Source: Atherinomorus stipes
Taxonomy: Eukaryota; Chordata; Actinopteri; Atheriniformes; Atherinidae
Assembly (NCBI GenBank): GCA_023101725.1
Contig: JALJCO010008621.1
Location: forward strand, 727,001-791,000
DNA length: 64,000 bases
Reading direction: 5' to 3'
Each line of letters starts with the position of its first letter. Position 1 is the first letter of the stretch. Of the stretch, positions 9,965 through 21,723 are shown piece after piece. The position numbers and the translations under genes were made by a program. The notes under the pieces are model-generated. The model worked only from the letters and a program-made list of their open reading frames with translations. It was not told the DNA's origin and searched no databases.

Positions 9965-12645
9965 TTATTTCAGTGTGTCAAGCTTGTGTTTTAATAAGTA
10001 AATCTGAAGTTGAAGCTTTTCTCGCTGCAGCAGGAGAGTTTCCCTCTGCAGATTTAACACATCTTCTGGCAAACTCCCTGAAAATAGAAAAAGCACAACA
10101 ACACATGAGAGTGCTTCAAATACAAAAACACCTTGAAATGAGATCAGCTTTACATAAGCATCCTGATCCCCCCATAAAGACTGTTCCACAGTCCTAGATC
10201 CAAACCATAAAAATGGAGGCCTATAGGCTTCAGTCAGAAGACCCGAGAGGTCTGTTGGAATATATGGTGTTAAATGTTCACTAATGTATTCTGGAGTCAG
10301 GTTGCGAAATCTTTATGAAGATGCAAACATATGGCCCAAATCCGAATAATGGTAAGGAGCTAGTGTAGTGACATGAGAACAGAAGGTACTTTAAAACGAG
10401 TGCAGTAATAACTTATCAACTTTTAAAATAGGCTCTCGTGTAAGTAATTGTATTCAGATGTAAAAGACACTCCCGGATTCCTTGCATATTTGCAGCACTG
10501 CCCTCCCCAGAGGAAATACTATACTGTTTAACTCAAAAGAAGAAAACATTACGTAAAAAGGCAGCTCATCAATTCAGTGACTAGCCTGAGTAAATTACAG
10601 CTCTGCTCCTACCTGTAACAGCTATGTCAACCGGCGCCAACTGCATTGCAGCATTCCCACATTGTTGCTTAGTCCCTGTCTTCCAGAAAGGAGGAGCACT
10701 GAGCAGTTCTACCTCAACAGGGTAGCGATCGCTCACTCTCAGGGCCTGCGGGACAGTGTATGCACTGAATGAGGATTTTTTTTAAGCCAGAGAAAGATGT
10801 TTCATCACTTTGGTCAAGAAGTTTGGCTCACCATTTCTTGTGTCATAGCAAACTCTTTGTGGAAATTGAATGGTTTGGCTGAGTTTGGCACAATGGCGGC
10901 CAACATGTCCTCTCCATACACAACAATCCTGCAGGAGAAAATCATCATCATCGTTTCATTTGATAATAATGAGATTCTTTTCAATCCTGTAAAAAATCCT
11001 TGCCTGTCATAGGTGTGATCATTGGTTGTTTGTGCAGTGGTGTCCACATCATCAGCAATCAGCCAGTGGAAGTTCTTGTCACTGCGAATACGGATCCTTT
11101 CCATTTCCTCACGTGTGACATATGCACCGTCTGCTTTAAAGTCCCCCAGGATCATTACATTCTAGCGGGAATCAAACGCAGCCATTTCAGTCATATTTGT
11201 TGCTTCATTGAAATATGAGAAAGCAGAGAAACACACCAAAAGTGGCTATTAATATATTTCCATCCTAATTTACAGATAGTGCAGTCTGCTGTGATAGCTG
11301 CTATTTTTGTTGTACATGACCAGATATAATAGATGCCTGTTTGGTTGTAAATATGAATCCATGGTGATGCTTCTCACATCAGTTTTCCATTTGTCTCTGA
11401 CCACCAGGAAGACGTCGTACAGCTCATCCAACTCTCTGGCTGAATCATGTGACGTGGCATGGACTGGGATCAGCACGAGATCCTTGAGGACTGCACAGAA
11501 AATGCTCTGCTCACTCTCAGCGCTCTCTAACAACCTTCACTCTTACATAACTGAAATGTGTGGATGAAGACAAAAAATATTGACTGAGTGAACTTGACAA
11601 ACCAGCTGCCCACTCCTTTTATTAGCATGTCATCATACATCACACCACCCACTTAGAGAAAACAAACATATTCAGACTGTATAGTCATGACTCAGACAAA
11701 CAACAAATATCGTAGCAACCATCATAAATCAACAAACGCTAGCACACAAATCTCTGTTATTCTTTAAACATGAAGGAGGTGCAAAGACTGACCTGTGTTG
11801 CGGGGTTTAAAGTAGAGTATGTAAGGCTCTCTTGCAAATACATCCACATCATTCACTTGGTTGTCCTCGTACTGGTAGCAGTCAATCAGATCAACAACGT
11901 CATCCCTACCAGGAGGACCAAAATGCCTTTTTGAGCACCAGGTTGATGTTTACATTGCAACATCATTATGCTCTGGTTGAGTGATTTACCTGTAAAGAAA
12001 CATAAACTGTTCTTTGTATCTGTTCCTTCCCAGGCGGGCACTGAGCTGCAGTGCATAGTGATGGGATGTGTTGACCCTGAGACACAGAGGAAGGCAAAGT
12101 GAGCGTGTTTTCATCGAATTGTTTAAAGCTGATTGTTATTTTATTTATATAGAGTTAAAAATGCCAAAATGACCTGTTCAGTTCTTTTAGGAACAGATTA
12201 ATTGAAGCTCCATTCACATCCATCACCTCCATTATGACTGTGATGTCATATCGAGACACAATCTACAAAAGACAGGCTTCAGTAGACTTCAATGATTAGG
12301 TTGAATATTAAACTTTTTATTCCCCATCAAAGTTTCTTTAACTCCATTGAAGATAGGTATGATAATGGAGGCACAACAGATTTTTTTCAAAAAAAATTAA
12401 AATCTATTTTTTTTTTTTTTTTTCATTTTTATTCTGCATGTTGCTGCTTCCCAAACTACACATCACTTAGCCAGTCAGTCTTTATTATTTTTATTTTTTT
12501 TATGTTATTTTTATTTTATTATTCCTTTATTACTGAACACCATTGATAACAAAAAGTATTCTACCTTAACCAGGATTGACAGGACCTCCGGATCTGAGAC
12601 TTTTGCCAGCCCAAACCTGTGTGCGTTGAATGCAGCAATCTTCAT
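9965..12645 (-). CDS. DNase I-family protein, predicted catalytically impaired, with leucine-rich C-terminal helix
   Basis: Exons: 12645-12565, 12262-12174, 12076-11990, 11905-11793, 11490-11378, 11161-11004, 10928-10832, 10745-10613 and 10077-9965. The total is 984 nt (327 aa), with every phase fitting. The start MKIAAFN aligns with residue 1 of mature bovine DNase I. Kept: Asn7, Glu39, Glu79 (E78), His134 (PVHAT), Asp168 (GDF), Asp213 (D212) and Asp252 (D251). Changed: Asn170 to Lys (GDFKADG), His252 to Arg (SDRYPVEV), and both Cys173 and Cys209 absent. Closest in style to fish dnase1l4/dnase1l3-like proteins. Residues 292-327 form an added Leu/Gln/Lys-rich helix (LQRETLLLQREKLQLQ). The frame stays open upstream of ATG to an acceptor at 12663, so a signal-peptide exon may exist but was not found. 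Intron 6 has a GC donor. Confidence 0.82.
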
Positions 12646-12779
12646 TTCTGGTAAAGGAGCAGCTGAAAGAGGCAAAATCCCATAACATGTACATTAGAAA
12701 AGTATTGAAACCTAAACCAAATAAGCACATAGCAGACAGACTCTCGTAGTTTTTTTCCGATTTAGATTACAGTACCTCT

Positions 12780-13690
12780 GATAGTATATAAAGATGTGTT
12801 GCAGATGGCACCGCTTCAGTGGCACACTGACATGAAGTCTCCAGAATAAATTTGTGCCTGGCTGTATGAGAACTTTCCTTCATTTGATTTGTTTCTTTAA
12901 GGAAGGGAGATGATTGGCTTGTCAGCCTCACATGCCAGAAAAGGGGAGTTTCAAAAGGACACAAAGTTATTTTCACATCAAGTAGACGGACCAGTTCTTT
13001 TTTCTTTAGAGCTGAATACAGTTAAATAAAGTTAATGCCACGCCTACACACTTTATTGTACAAAAACCAAATTAAAGACAGAATCACAGATAAGATTTGC
13101 AAATCATATCATCAGCATAAAACATCTGCAGTGCATTTAGTCAAATTCTGCATGTGTGATGTTTTGTTAAAGCTCATGGTGTATTTAAACTCAAAATGTA
13201 ATATACTTTCTGATTAATTAGCCCCTTTATGGCTAAAAATGGTGCAGATATAGCTTAACAATTGAATCTTTTTATTATGTGTATGAATGCAAACTAACTG
13301 TGCATTCATCTCACATGCTTGTCTGCCTCATGTCTGTCCAGTCTTGTCTCTTCAGTTTCTTGTCAGGGTTAAGATCCCGTTGTGGGGAAAAAATGCCCAC
13401 AAAACAAACTCACATCCAACATAATTGTTTTCCTGAATGTCCCGTGTTTTGCTGTTAGAAATTGTGCTTAGTTTTATTGAGGTGTTTTTCTGAAATGCTG
13501 TTTTTGTGCCTCAGGAACTCAAACTTCCGGGAAGCGCAGTGACCAATGGGAACTGTTCCCTTTGGGAACTGGAAATTAATACAATCATAGAAGATGGTGT
13601 CTGGAAAAATGCATGCTTGAAATGTCAAAAGGATATTGGAAATCAGTAGGAAAGAATTTGATAGGAAATGCAAAGCGGGATTCTATAGGA
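12780..13690. other. Upstream of the DNase-like gene, no gene seen
   Basis: A/T-rich. A minus-strand TATA-like CTTTATATAC near 12785-12796 is followed about 20 nt later by AG|GTACTG, so it could mark an upstream promoter or first exon. There is no clear coding sequence. Confidence 0.3.
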
Positions 13691-14213
13691 CTCTACTCAT
13701 GGTTCACTCCTTTGGTCTTATCGCTCTATTAAATGTTGGGAAAACTGCAATATAATTAGCAACCACACCCACATTTTCTGGGACTGCCCAAACATAAAAT
13801 AATTTTGGACATGCATTGGAGAAGAAATGGGAAAAATCGCCAGGCAGGACATATCTCTGGAGCCCTTACGTTTCCTGCTGGAGATAACCCAAGAGCAAAA
13901 ATTCTCCACAGACCAAAGATACAGCCTGTCCTCCTGATGGTGGCAGAGAAATTCTTCAACTGGATGAAACATGATCCCCCTGAGATGCAGAGATAGATGG
14001 GAATTCTGAGAAATGGCCCAACTGCAGCTACAGCTCTGTTGATTCGAATGATGATGGGCTCCAGTCTCTAATTATATCTTACTTAATGCCATTTTTCTAC
14101 TATTATTTCTATGTAATTGGGAACCCTTAAGATGTCTTATGTCCATAAATGCATTATGCCCAAATAACATGATTTCTATGTTGGTGGCAATAAAGCTCTT
14201 TAAAAAAAAAGAC
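13690..14213 (+). mobile_element. L1-type LINE 3' end with poly(A) tail
   Basis: 13730-13890 reads CWENCNIISNHTHIFWDC, an in-frame TAA, then FWTCIGEEMGKI and ISLEPLRFLLEI. This is the conserved C-terminus of L1 ORF2. It ends with AATAAAGCTCTTT and an A9 tail at 14204-14212. The in-frame stop and 5' truncation make it a dead copy. Confidence 0.8.
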
Positions 14214-14582
14214 TAATCTGCTCAGACAGTCAGGGAGTTAAAGAAAGTTAAGGCTATCTTTTGCGACAGCCTTCCCACAATCTTTACAATCCACAGGATG
14301 TAAAAACAAAAACACAAAAACACAAAACACACACACAAAAAAACCCTCAACAACAACAAAAAATAACAGAAACAACAAAAAACTTGGGAATTGCTTCTTT
14401 ACCTGCTGGTAATTAGCATTAATTACTGTATATTGTAACGGTAACTGTTGCTAGTTGGTCCTGGGTGGGTTCTTTCAAATATTTCCCATTATACTTTGTG
14501 CATCCCTGCCTTGTTCTGTTTTGCACCATGAGTTAATTGTATATGATCCATTCATATTTTTTGGTTTAATTAAGACAGTTAA

Positions 14583-14612
14583 AGGTTAAATATGTAACAT
14601 TTTTGTTAAAAG

Positions 14613-14663
<51 letters not shown>

Positions 14664-15274
14664 TAGCCTTTTTTTTTAATTAAAAAAATACCTCCACAGG
14701 TCGTTGGGGGGTGCAGAATAAAGTACATTTCCTAGAAAAACTATATTTAGCCTTAAAATAATTATAAAATAAAATTTAACCGGTTCGATAATGGCATTAC
14801 ATTTACGTCTATAAGCCAATACACGTTGCCATTGCGGGATGCCAAATGTGATCTCTGTGTGGCAACAATATTTTGGGCACAGTTAAGCTGGCACAGGGAA
14901 CAGGGACTGCTTCAGCCTGGAGATATTGTAATCTGTTTCTGAGGAGGAGTGACCTGAGAAGAGCAAAACCTGGAGAAAATTCAGGTGAAGACTTAACTAA
15001 ATGGACCCACATAAACGTTTTCCACGGCGTCAAAACACAGAAATGGCGACTTTCCTTCTGGACTGGTAAGCTAACTTGTTTGCTAACATGGCTAACGTTA
15101 GCTGTCAGTTACAAACTCCTCTGTGTTACTTGTTGGACATGCTGCAGACTGTTGGTCACTTGCGCATTGGCAGTGAGCCTGGCATCCCAGCGGCTGGAGT
15201 TGTTTTTCTGCCGTTGCAACTACAACCTAGACACACGTGATGTCGCTGTTCTGTCCGTGTTCCATATTCAACCT
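14583..15274. mobile_element. TTAA-flanked MITE, family A copy 1
   Basis: The element begins AGGTTAAATATG and ends CCATATTCAACCT, with intact TTAA on both sides (14579-14582 and 15275-15278). It shares its whole interior with 58563-59214 at an estimated 75-80% identity. TTAA targets and 5'-AGG ends fit Kolobok-like (less likely piggyBac) DNA transposons. It carries no transposase. An (AT)n expansion at 14614-14660 lies inside its left end. Confidence 0.8.
14614..14660. repeat. (AT)n microsatellite
   Basis: An uninterrupted dinucleotide run of about 47 bp near the left end of the MITE. The second MITE copy lacks the expansion. Confidence 0.9.
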
Positions 15275-15739
15275 TTAATGCAAATGGCAAGGACTCAGAT
15301 ATTGGCAGATAATTATAACAATCCTTTATATAAAAATACACAATGATGCTACCTTTTTAAAGGATTTACTAAGCGCATAACTCGAAACTAAGAAGAAAAC
15401 GGAACTAAAAAATAAACGTATATCTACATGCAGAAAAATGCCTCCCAAACATACACATCAAGATCGAAAATAACACGATGACGTATGCTACATTCAGGTA
15501 ACCAATGTTAGCTCGGATTTTCAGGTTTCATGGCCTTTAACAAAGACTGACACACTGCAGTGCTTGACTAAACCTATATAAAAAAAAAATTTCATTCGCA
15601 TATATGTATTTATCAATACTCCAGTTCTGTAGACGTAAATGTGGATGCATAGCTTTACAGGAGAATCGCAAAACCCACATTTGTTGTCGTGTGAGGTTTT
15701 TCCACCATATCTTTCACGAGGGAAAGTGAACACTTTCTA

Positions 15740-15749
15740 GTCACGTGAC
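15740..15749. promoter_or_regulatory. Palindromic E-box GTCACGTGAC (CLEAR-type) in the abtb1 promoter
   Basis: An exact match to the 10-bp CLEAR consensus bound by TFEB/TFE3, also a strong USF-type E-box. It lies 192-201 bp upstream of the abtb1 ATG. Confidence 0.6.
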
Positions 15750-15940
15750 TACTGGACCCATTTCGACCAAAACATAGAGCTCCCGCAGGTTGTCAACAAC
15801 TGTTTAAGGAGGTGTGTGAGCCTGCCAAGTTTTTCAGCGTCCACCAAGTTGCCTTTGAAGCTTCATCAAACCATCACCCACCTGTCCGGTAGACAGGCCG
15901 TCTCAATGCATTACAGAGGACCGAAAACACCGAGGGGATC

Positions 15941-18900
15941 ATGGATGTGTACGATTTATTTAGTAGTTGCAGAAAGGGCGACATTTGTAGAGTCAGGTAA
16001 CTAGCGACTCTATCGACGTTATTTTTCCTCGTCTAAAAGCCCTGTTTTGAAAATATTTGCAGTAAATATAATTAATGAACAAAATATTCGCCTTTATTTG
16101 CCATGCTGTCTTGTTACTTGACGCAAAGCTAATTGTTTTGCATATAAACGGGGAGCGGAAGCTGTGTGGCTAACATTAGCTCTGATGACCCAGCTTGTAA
16201 CTTTAGCTAACATTTGTAGGTCAGCTCCTCAGTTTCCAGATGTAATGAAGCTGTCAGTGTCAGATGCCCAACAGGATGGTACGTTTATACTTTCTGTCAA
16301 TTACCATCAGCGTTACAGCAAAGGTCTGCAGAATGAACTGTTTTAAGGTTCATCGAGACTCACACTGCAGTCTGAATATGTATAATATCATTGCTGCAAC
16401 TACAGGTGATATGAATAAAATAATTATGTCCCGTTCAAAACTACATTTTGCCTACCCTACATGTAAAAACAGAAGTTTTCCGTGCATTTGTTTCAATCTA
16501 TTGGAAAGGATTCACTTTGCTTGGTTCATCTACTGTGTACGAGTATTTCATTATAACTACCACTTTTTTTTTTTCCTGCAAGATACCTTGTTGAGCAACG
16601 AGATGTGGACCTCAATGTGAGAGATAAATGGGACAGCACCCCTTTGTAAGTAAAAGGTTTTGCAGATGACCTGAATTCTCTTACTAACACTGCATCCTTG
16701 CTGCAAATACATGAGATATCCACACTCCATCCATCAGGTATTACGCCTGTCTTTGTGGTCATGAGGAGCTGGTCCAGTACCTGTTGGCTAGTGGTAAGAC
16801 TAAAATTCAGTTGGTTTAAATGCTCTAATAATAAAGGGGGGATGATAAAACAAACAAACAAACAAAAATATATATATATGCATGGTTATACTTCATTATT
16901 ACTTAACTTTCAGGTGCCAAGTGTGAAGCCAACACGTTTGATGGGGAGAGATGTGTGTACGGCTCTCTGAATGACTCAATTCGACGCCTGCTCAAAGATT
17001 ATAAGTGTGTCAGTGTCCGTGCGATGCAGCGGAATGATTTTAACTACTTTCTGCACATGTAAGTTCCCCAACTGTTTACCATCTTCACTGTTTGTAAAGA
17101 GAAAATGCAGTCTGTATATCTAAAATGTGTCTGCATTTGATCGTTAGGTTACTTGAGCAGGGTCAGCACAGTGATGTCAAGTTCCTGGTTCATGGACAAA
17201 CATTCCCGGCCCACCGATGTATTCTCAGCGCACGCTCGGAGTACTTCACCGAAATGTTTGAGACTAAGTGGAAAGGAAAGAACCTTATTACTCTCAAGCA
17301 CCCTTTGGTAGATAAATATTCATTCTGGTTTAGGCTGTGACTTTATTTCTAGTAGAGTACTGGTTATACCAATGTAAATAAATGCTGTGTTGATTCTAGA
17401 TCAACCCTGCAGCCTTTGGAGCCATCCTGCAGTATATCTACACAGGTGAGTGTGAATCTGAGCAGCAAAAATTCAGGCTTTCAAACTTTTAGAAATGAAA
17501 TGTTCAGTTCTCTTTTGGAGCTGTTTAGTAGCCAGCACTTACTCAGAACTGCTTCCAGTTGTACTTATAAATCAGCTGTGCAGACTTATTCCTGTAAAAG
17601 CATGTTACCTTAAATATTTAGCAATATATCTTATCAATAGGAAGTCAGTAAAAAAAAAAAAAAAAAGTAAACTGTGTTGCCACTCTATAATTAATAGATA
17701 CATGCCACTTTCTTTTTAAATCCAGATACTTTTGCTGTCACAACTTTACATTTAATTGGCTCAGTATTCAGCTAAACTGATAATCTAGTCTTGCAATTTT
17801 TTTTTTTTAGAAAGAAGTCTGAATTTCAGTAAGTTGTGTTTCAAGAAATTTTGCATGGCTGAATGTAATTTTGCTGACAGAGAACTGGTGCAGAAATCAA
17901 ACACTCCTGCCCTTAAAAAACCAGCAGCTGCTGTTGACTGCACCCATTAGATTTAATTAAAGTACTAAGTCAGTTTGTACCTGCTAGAACTGCTAATGAA
18001 CAATATTTTTCTGTGAAATTTTATTGTTTGTGATGTTTTGTTTTTTTTGTTTGTTTTTTTTTCATTAACAGGAAAAATGGGCAAAAAGTTGATCTATGTA
18101 AACAAGCTTAAGACAGGAAAAAACTAAAAACAAACAAATTTGTAAAGATTATTTGCATTAAGGCTTAAAACATTCCTATTTACAGAGAGTTGAAGTAGTG
18201 GAGATATAAGAACAGTGAAAAAGAGGTATGAGCAGACACCAGAAATTATCTTTTGATATGAGTAAAGTTTTTTTTAAAAAAAGTTAATATTGGAATATGC
18301 AGTTCTTAAACACACCTTTTAATGGGAAATTTGTGTGAGCTGGTACAGCAGGCCAACTTTGCTGAAGGCAAAAAGAAAAAAATTACACTGAGTTGAGGAG
18401 ATTTACCTGTAAAGAAAGTAAATGTGATCATGTGGTTTTCCCCTGAATTCTGTGTCTAGTTTGTGGTGCTTCTGAAAAACTATTATAAAACAAAAGGAAA
18501 AGCTGTGAATGTAATGTCATGAACTTTTCACACGTTACAGGACGAATGGATATTGATATAAGTCTTGTGGAGGACAGCAGACGACTCGCTAAGCAATGCA
18601 AAATGGCCGATCTTATAGAAGAGCTGGAAAATAAATGTAAACAAGTGTATGAATTTGGTAAGCCACAACTGTTATGTATTCTCATTGACACTTAATAAAT
18701 CCACTGTTATTGTTTAACTACTTTTTCAAGAGTTAAGAAAAGAACAAAACAAATTGCATTTTAATCAGATTAGCTTTCTCTGGAGCATGGGTTGGTGAGT
18801 CATCGCTCTTGTTTCTTTGTACTTTCATTCTAAAGTGTCCAACAAGCCGGGAATCTGTGTGAAAGTTCTCAGCCTGGAGCCTCAGACCTGCCAGCTCCAG

Positions 18901-21723
18901 GAGGAGATGGCTCAGTTAGCAGACTGCGCACTGCCGACCGAACTAAGAGTAAGGACCTGATAGGAGTAAAATCTATCATTTCAACTCACTGTTGCTGCTG
19001 TTCTGTACCTGCATATGTGGATATCTCTTCAGGTTGGATTTGGTGAACTTCCCTTTAACAGAGTGGACCGTTTCCCTACTTATCCTGACATCTGCTTAAG
19101 AGTAGATGGCTATGATTTCTTGTGCCATAAGGTACAAAATTCACCCACAGTATTCCTATGACTCCTTCAACCCGCCTCAGTCCTGATGCGTCAATGTGTT
19201 GTGCTGATTGTGTGTGTGTGTGTATCCAGGCATTTTTCTGCGGGCGTAGTGATTATTTTAAAGCGTTACTGGAAGACCACTTCAGCGAGGGAGAGCAGCT
19301 GCAGTCCCAGCCCAGCACCCCAGTGATAACTTTACACAACATCTCCCATGAAATCTTCATCCACATCATGTATTACATCTACACTGATGACACAGAGGTT
19401 GGTGCACAGTTTCAAGTCAGACTAGTTTGTGGTGTATTACACTCAAAACTTCATATTTAGAGATTGATTTGGTTTCTCATTGGCATCTTGAAGCTCCCTT
19501 TATGTTTCCTAAATGCTCATCTTTATGGTTTAATGCCTGATGGGTTCCTCCTTCCTGTCCAGCTGACAATGGAGAACGTGTTTGACGTGCTGTGCGTGGC
19601 TGACATGTATCTGCTGCCGGGGCTGAAGCGACTCTGTGGGAAGACACTCGCAAAGGCTATTTGCGAGGACAACGTCCTGCACATGTGGAAGACGGCCAAG
19701 CTCTTCCGGCTCTCCCGGCTGGAAGATCAGTGCACAGAGTTCATGGCCAAGATCATCGAGCGGGTGGGTTTCTGTGTCTTTGTGGTGAAAGTAATATGGC
19801 TGAAGGATGTGAGATGTTGCAGCTGGTGATTCCTCTTGGTGCCTCATCTTACATTAGCAAGTATTAAAGCTGGCATTTTGTGTTCGGTTGGTTCCTTAAA
19901 AGATCTGAGACTTGACTGTAATAAAATAGTCTCACATTTTTGTTTTTTATGAATAAGCAAAGTTGGATTCAGCCTTTATATTTATACGTTAAACATGAAG
20001 CTGAAGCTGTCAGGTGAGTAGCATATTTACTGCAGCTTACCATAAAAGTGAGAGTCAAGTTATTAATAAACATGATATTTTATGCTAATTGGTTAACTTC
20101 ACTAACATCTGAGGCAGAATAGCCATTCCCCATCTCTGTCTTGTCTATTCAGTCTCTCATGATTCATATGTAGTATACAGATGTTTGAGTGTCATCTGTG
20201 AATATGCATATTTCCCCAAAAAGTCATCAGCTGCCTTTATAACACTTTTTGGCATCAGTTAAGCATGACCATTGGCTTTGAAGAACATTTTGTGATGTAC
20301 ATTTTGTATTACCTGCAGTAGTTTGTGGTTGACACACTCCTAGTTTGAAGATGGAGACTAGAGATTAGGGCTGGGAAAAAATATTGATGCACTGAAATAT
20401 CGCGATCTTTTCATATGCTGATATATTGATATTTAAAAACGAGGTATCGATCTATTTGACTAACGAAATCTCGTGAGATTTCATTGCTCTGTTACAAAAT
20501 CTCGCAGGTTTTCGTGAAATCTCGCGAGATTTTGTAAGCGAACGATGAAATCATCTGTTTTTAAATACATTTTTTTTTTGTTTGTTTGTTTTGGGACACA
20601 TACTGTACTTGCATTCTAGGAAACAGAAATTCTGATATATCACTGCTTCTAATTAAGATGTTAAAAGTCTTAAGAATGTAATCCTACGGCCAGCACCACG
20701 AATGAAACTAACAAATCCCAGCAGCAGTGGACCGGGAATTCCTGTCGTCCTCAGAGTGAAATTACAGAAAGCTATAACTTCACCCCCCCATCAGGAGACC
20801 TGACTTACAGCAAGATAAAGTGGAGAAAATATTCTAAATATAGCGCACACTTAAACTGATAATGATTCTTAAAAGGACTTGAAGATGTCTGTTCGCTGCA
20901 GTTGGTTAGTGGGTCCCTGACAGCTGTTTGCTTCTGCAAACAGGGGGTTTATTATGCCCATCATTAATGGGAACTAATGAGGCCCTAATGCAGTTGATTT
21001 TGCTTAGTTTATTGAACAGATGATCCTGGAAAGTGATATTGTATTTAAATAAATGCGTGTGTTCTTGTATATATATAACTTAAAAATGTGCAGATCTTGG
21101 TTTATGCAATAACTATTCTTTTCAGATTGTTCACAAGATCCTGTTTTGCACAAATGCAAGAATACAAATATTTTAAAAAATATATATCAAAAACAAGAAC
21201 ACAACAGAGAAGGGAAATGCGGATAACTGAATGAAACTTTTGGAAAAATAATTGAATAGTATACAAATAGCTTTTTATCTGGCTTTGTCACGATAACAGA
21301 AGACTTCTGATGCATCTGCAGGCACATGATCTTATTTTAATTGCTATTTTAGTTTAGTTTCAAGGCTTAGTTGTTGGGTTTCTAAGCTGCAACCTCTAGA
21401 TTTTCAGTGTAACAGCTTTGTTGTAATGCTGATGTTCTGGATATTCTAGTCAGTCATGTCAGTTTCCCCTTCAGATGAATTAACACCTGTGTACCTGTCA
21501 CGCCCATCTGTCACAGCTGGTGGAGCAGGCTGAGTTTGCCGAGATGATAAAAGAGGACGCCGCGTCGCTGGAGGAGCGACATGAGACGGATTCTGTCCCG
21601 CTAGTGGACGACATCCGCTACCACATCGCCAGCAACGTGCAGACATACAGCGCGATCGAGGAGGCCAATCAGAAACTGGAGGCTCTGGAGGAGCTACTGT
21701 CCAGCATTAATATTGACTGTTGA
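15941..21723 (+). CDS. abtb1: Ankyrin repeat and BTB domain protein 1, complete, 12 exons
   Basis: Exons: 15941-15996, 16583-16645, 16738-16793, 16914-17058, 17148-17307, 17400-17445, 18541-18657, 18836-18948, 19033-19131, 19230-19397, 19563-19763 and 21517-21723. The total is 1431 nt (476 aa, human about 478), with all phases fitting. Start MDVYDLFSSCRKGD. Ankyrin repeats occupy about residues 1-75 (DKWDSTPLYYACLCGHEELV). BTB1 starts near 114 (SDVKFLVHGQTFPAHRCIL) and BTB2 near 270 (YPDICLRVDGYDFLCHK). The C-terminal helix ends SSINIDC. ABTB1 (BPOZ) is a PTEN-linked BTB adaptor thought to recruit substrates to cullin-3 ligases and to bind eEF1A. Introns are short except intron 6 (1.1 kb) and intron 11 (1.75 kb). 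Confidence 0.96.
17446..18540 (+). other. abtb1 intron 6
   Basis: A/T-rich intron with poly(A) and poly(T) runs at 17650-17667 and 17799-17809. No other gene is seen inside. Confidence 0.7.
19764..21516 (+). other. abtb1 intron 11 with palindromic TCTCGCGAGA cluster
   Basis: The longest abtb1 intron. 20360-20545 is a repeat-like segment with ATATCG motifs and several TCTCGNGAGA palindromes. The rest shows nothing recognisable. Confidence 0.6.

Noticed and set aside
10797..11567. Plus-strand frames across the DNase-like exons
   Set aside because: These are antisense shadows of exons whose minus-strand reading matches the DNase I family with correct splice sites.
14873..15346. 157-codon frame with a start codon
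   Set aside because: It lies inside the TTAA MITE. The second copy breaks the frame, so it is not a conserved protein.
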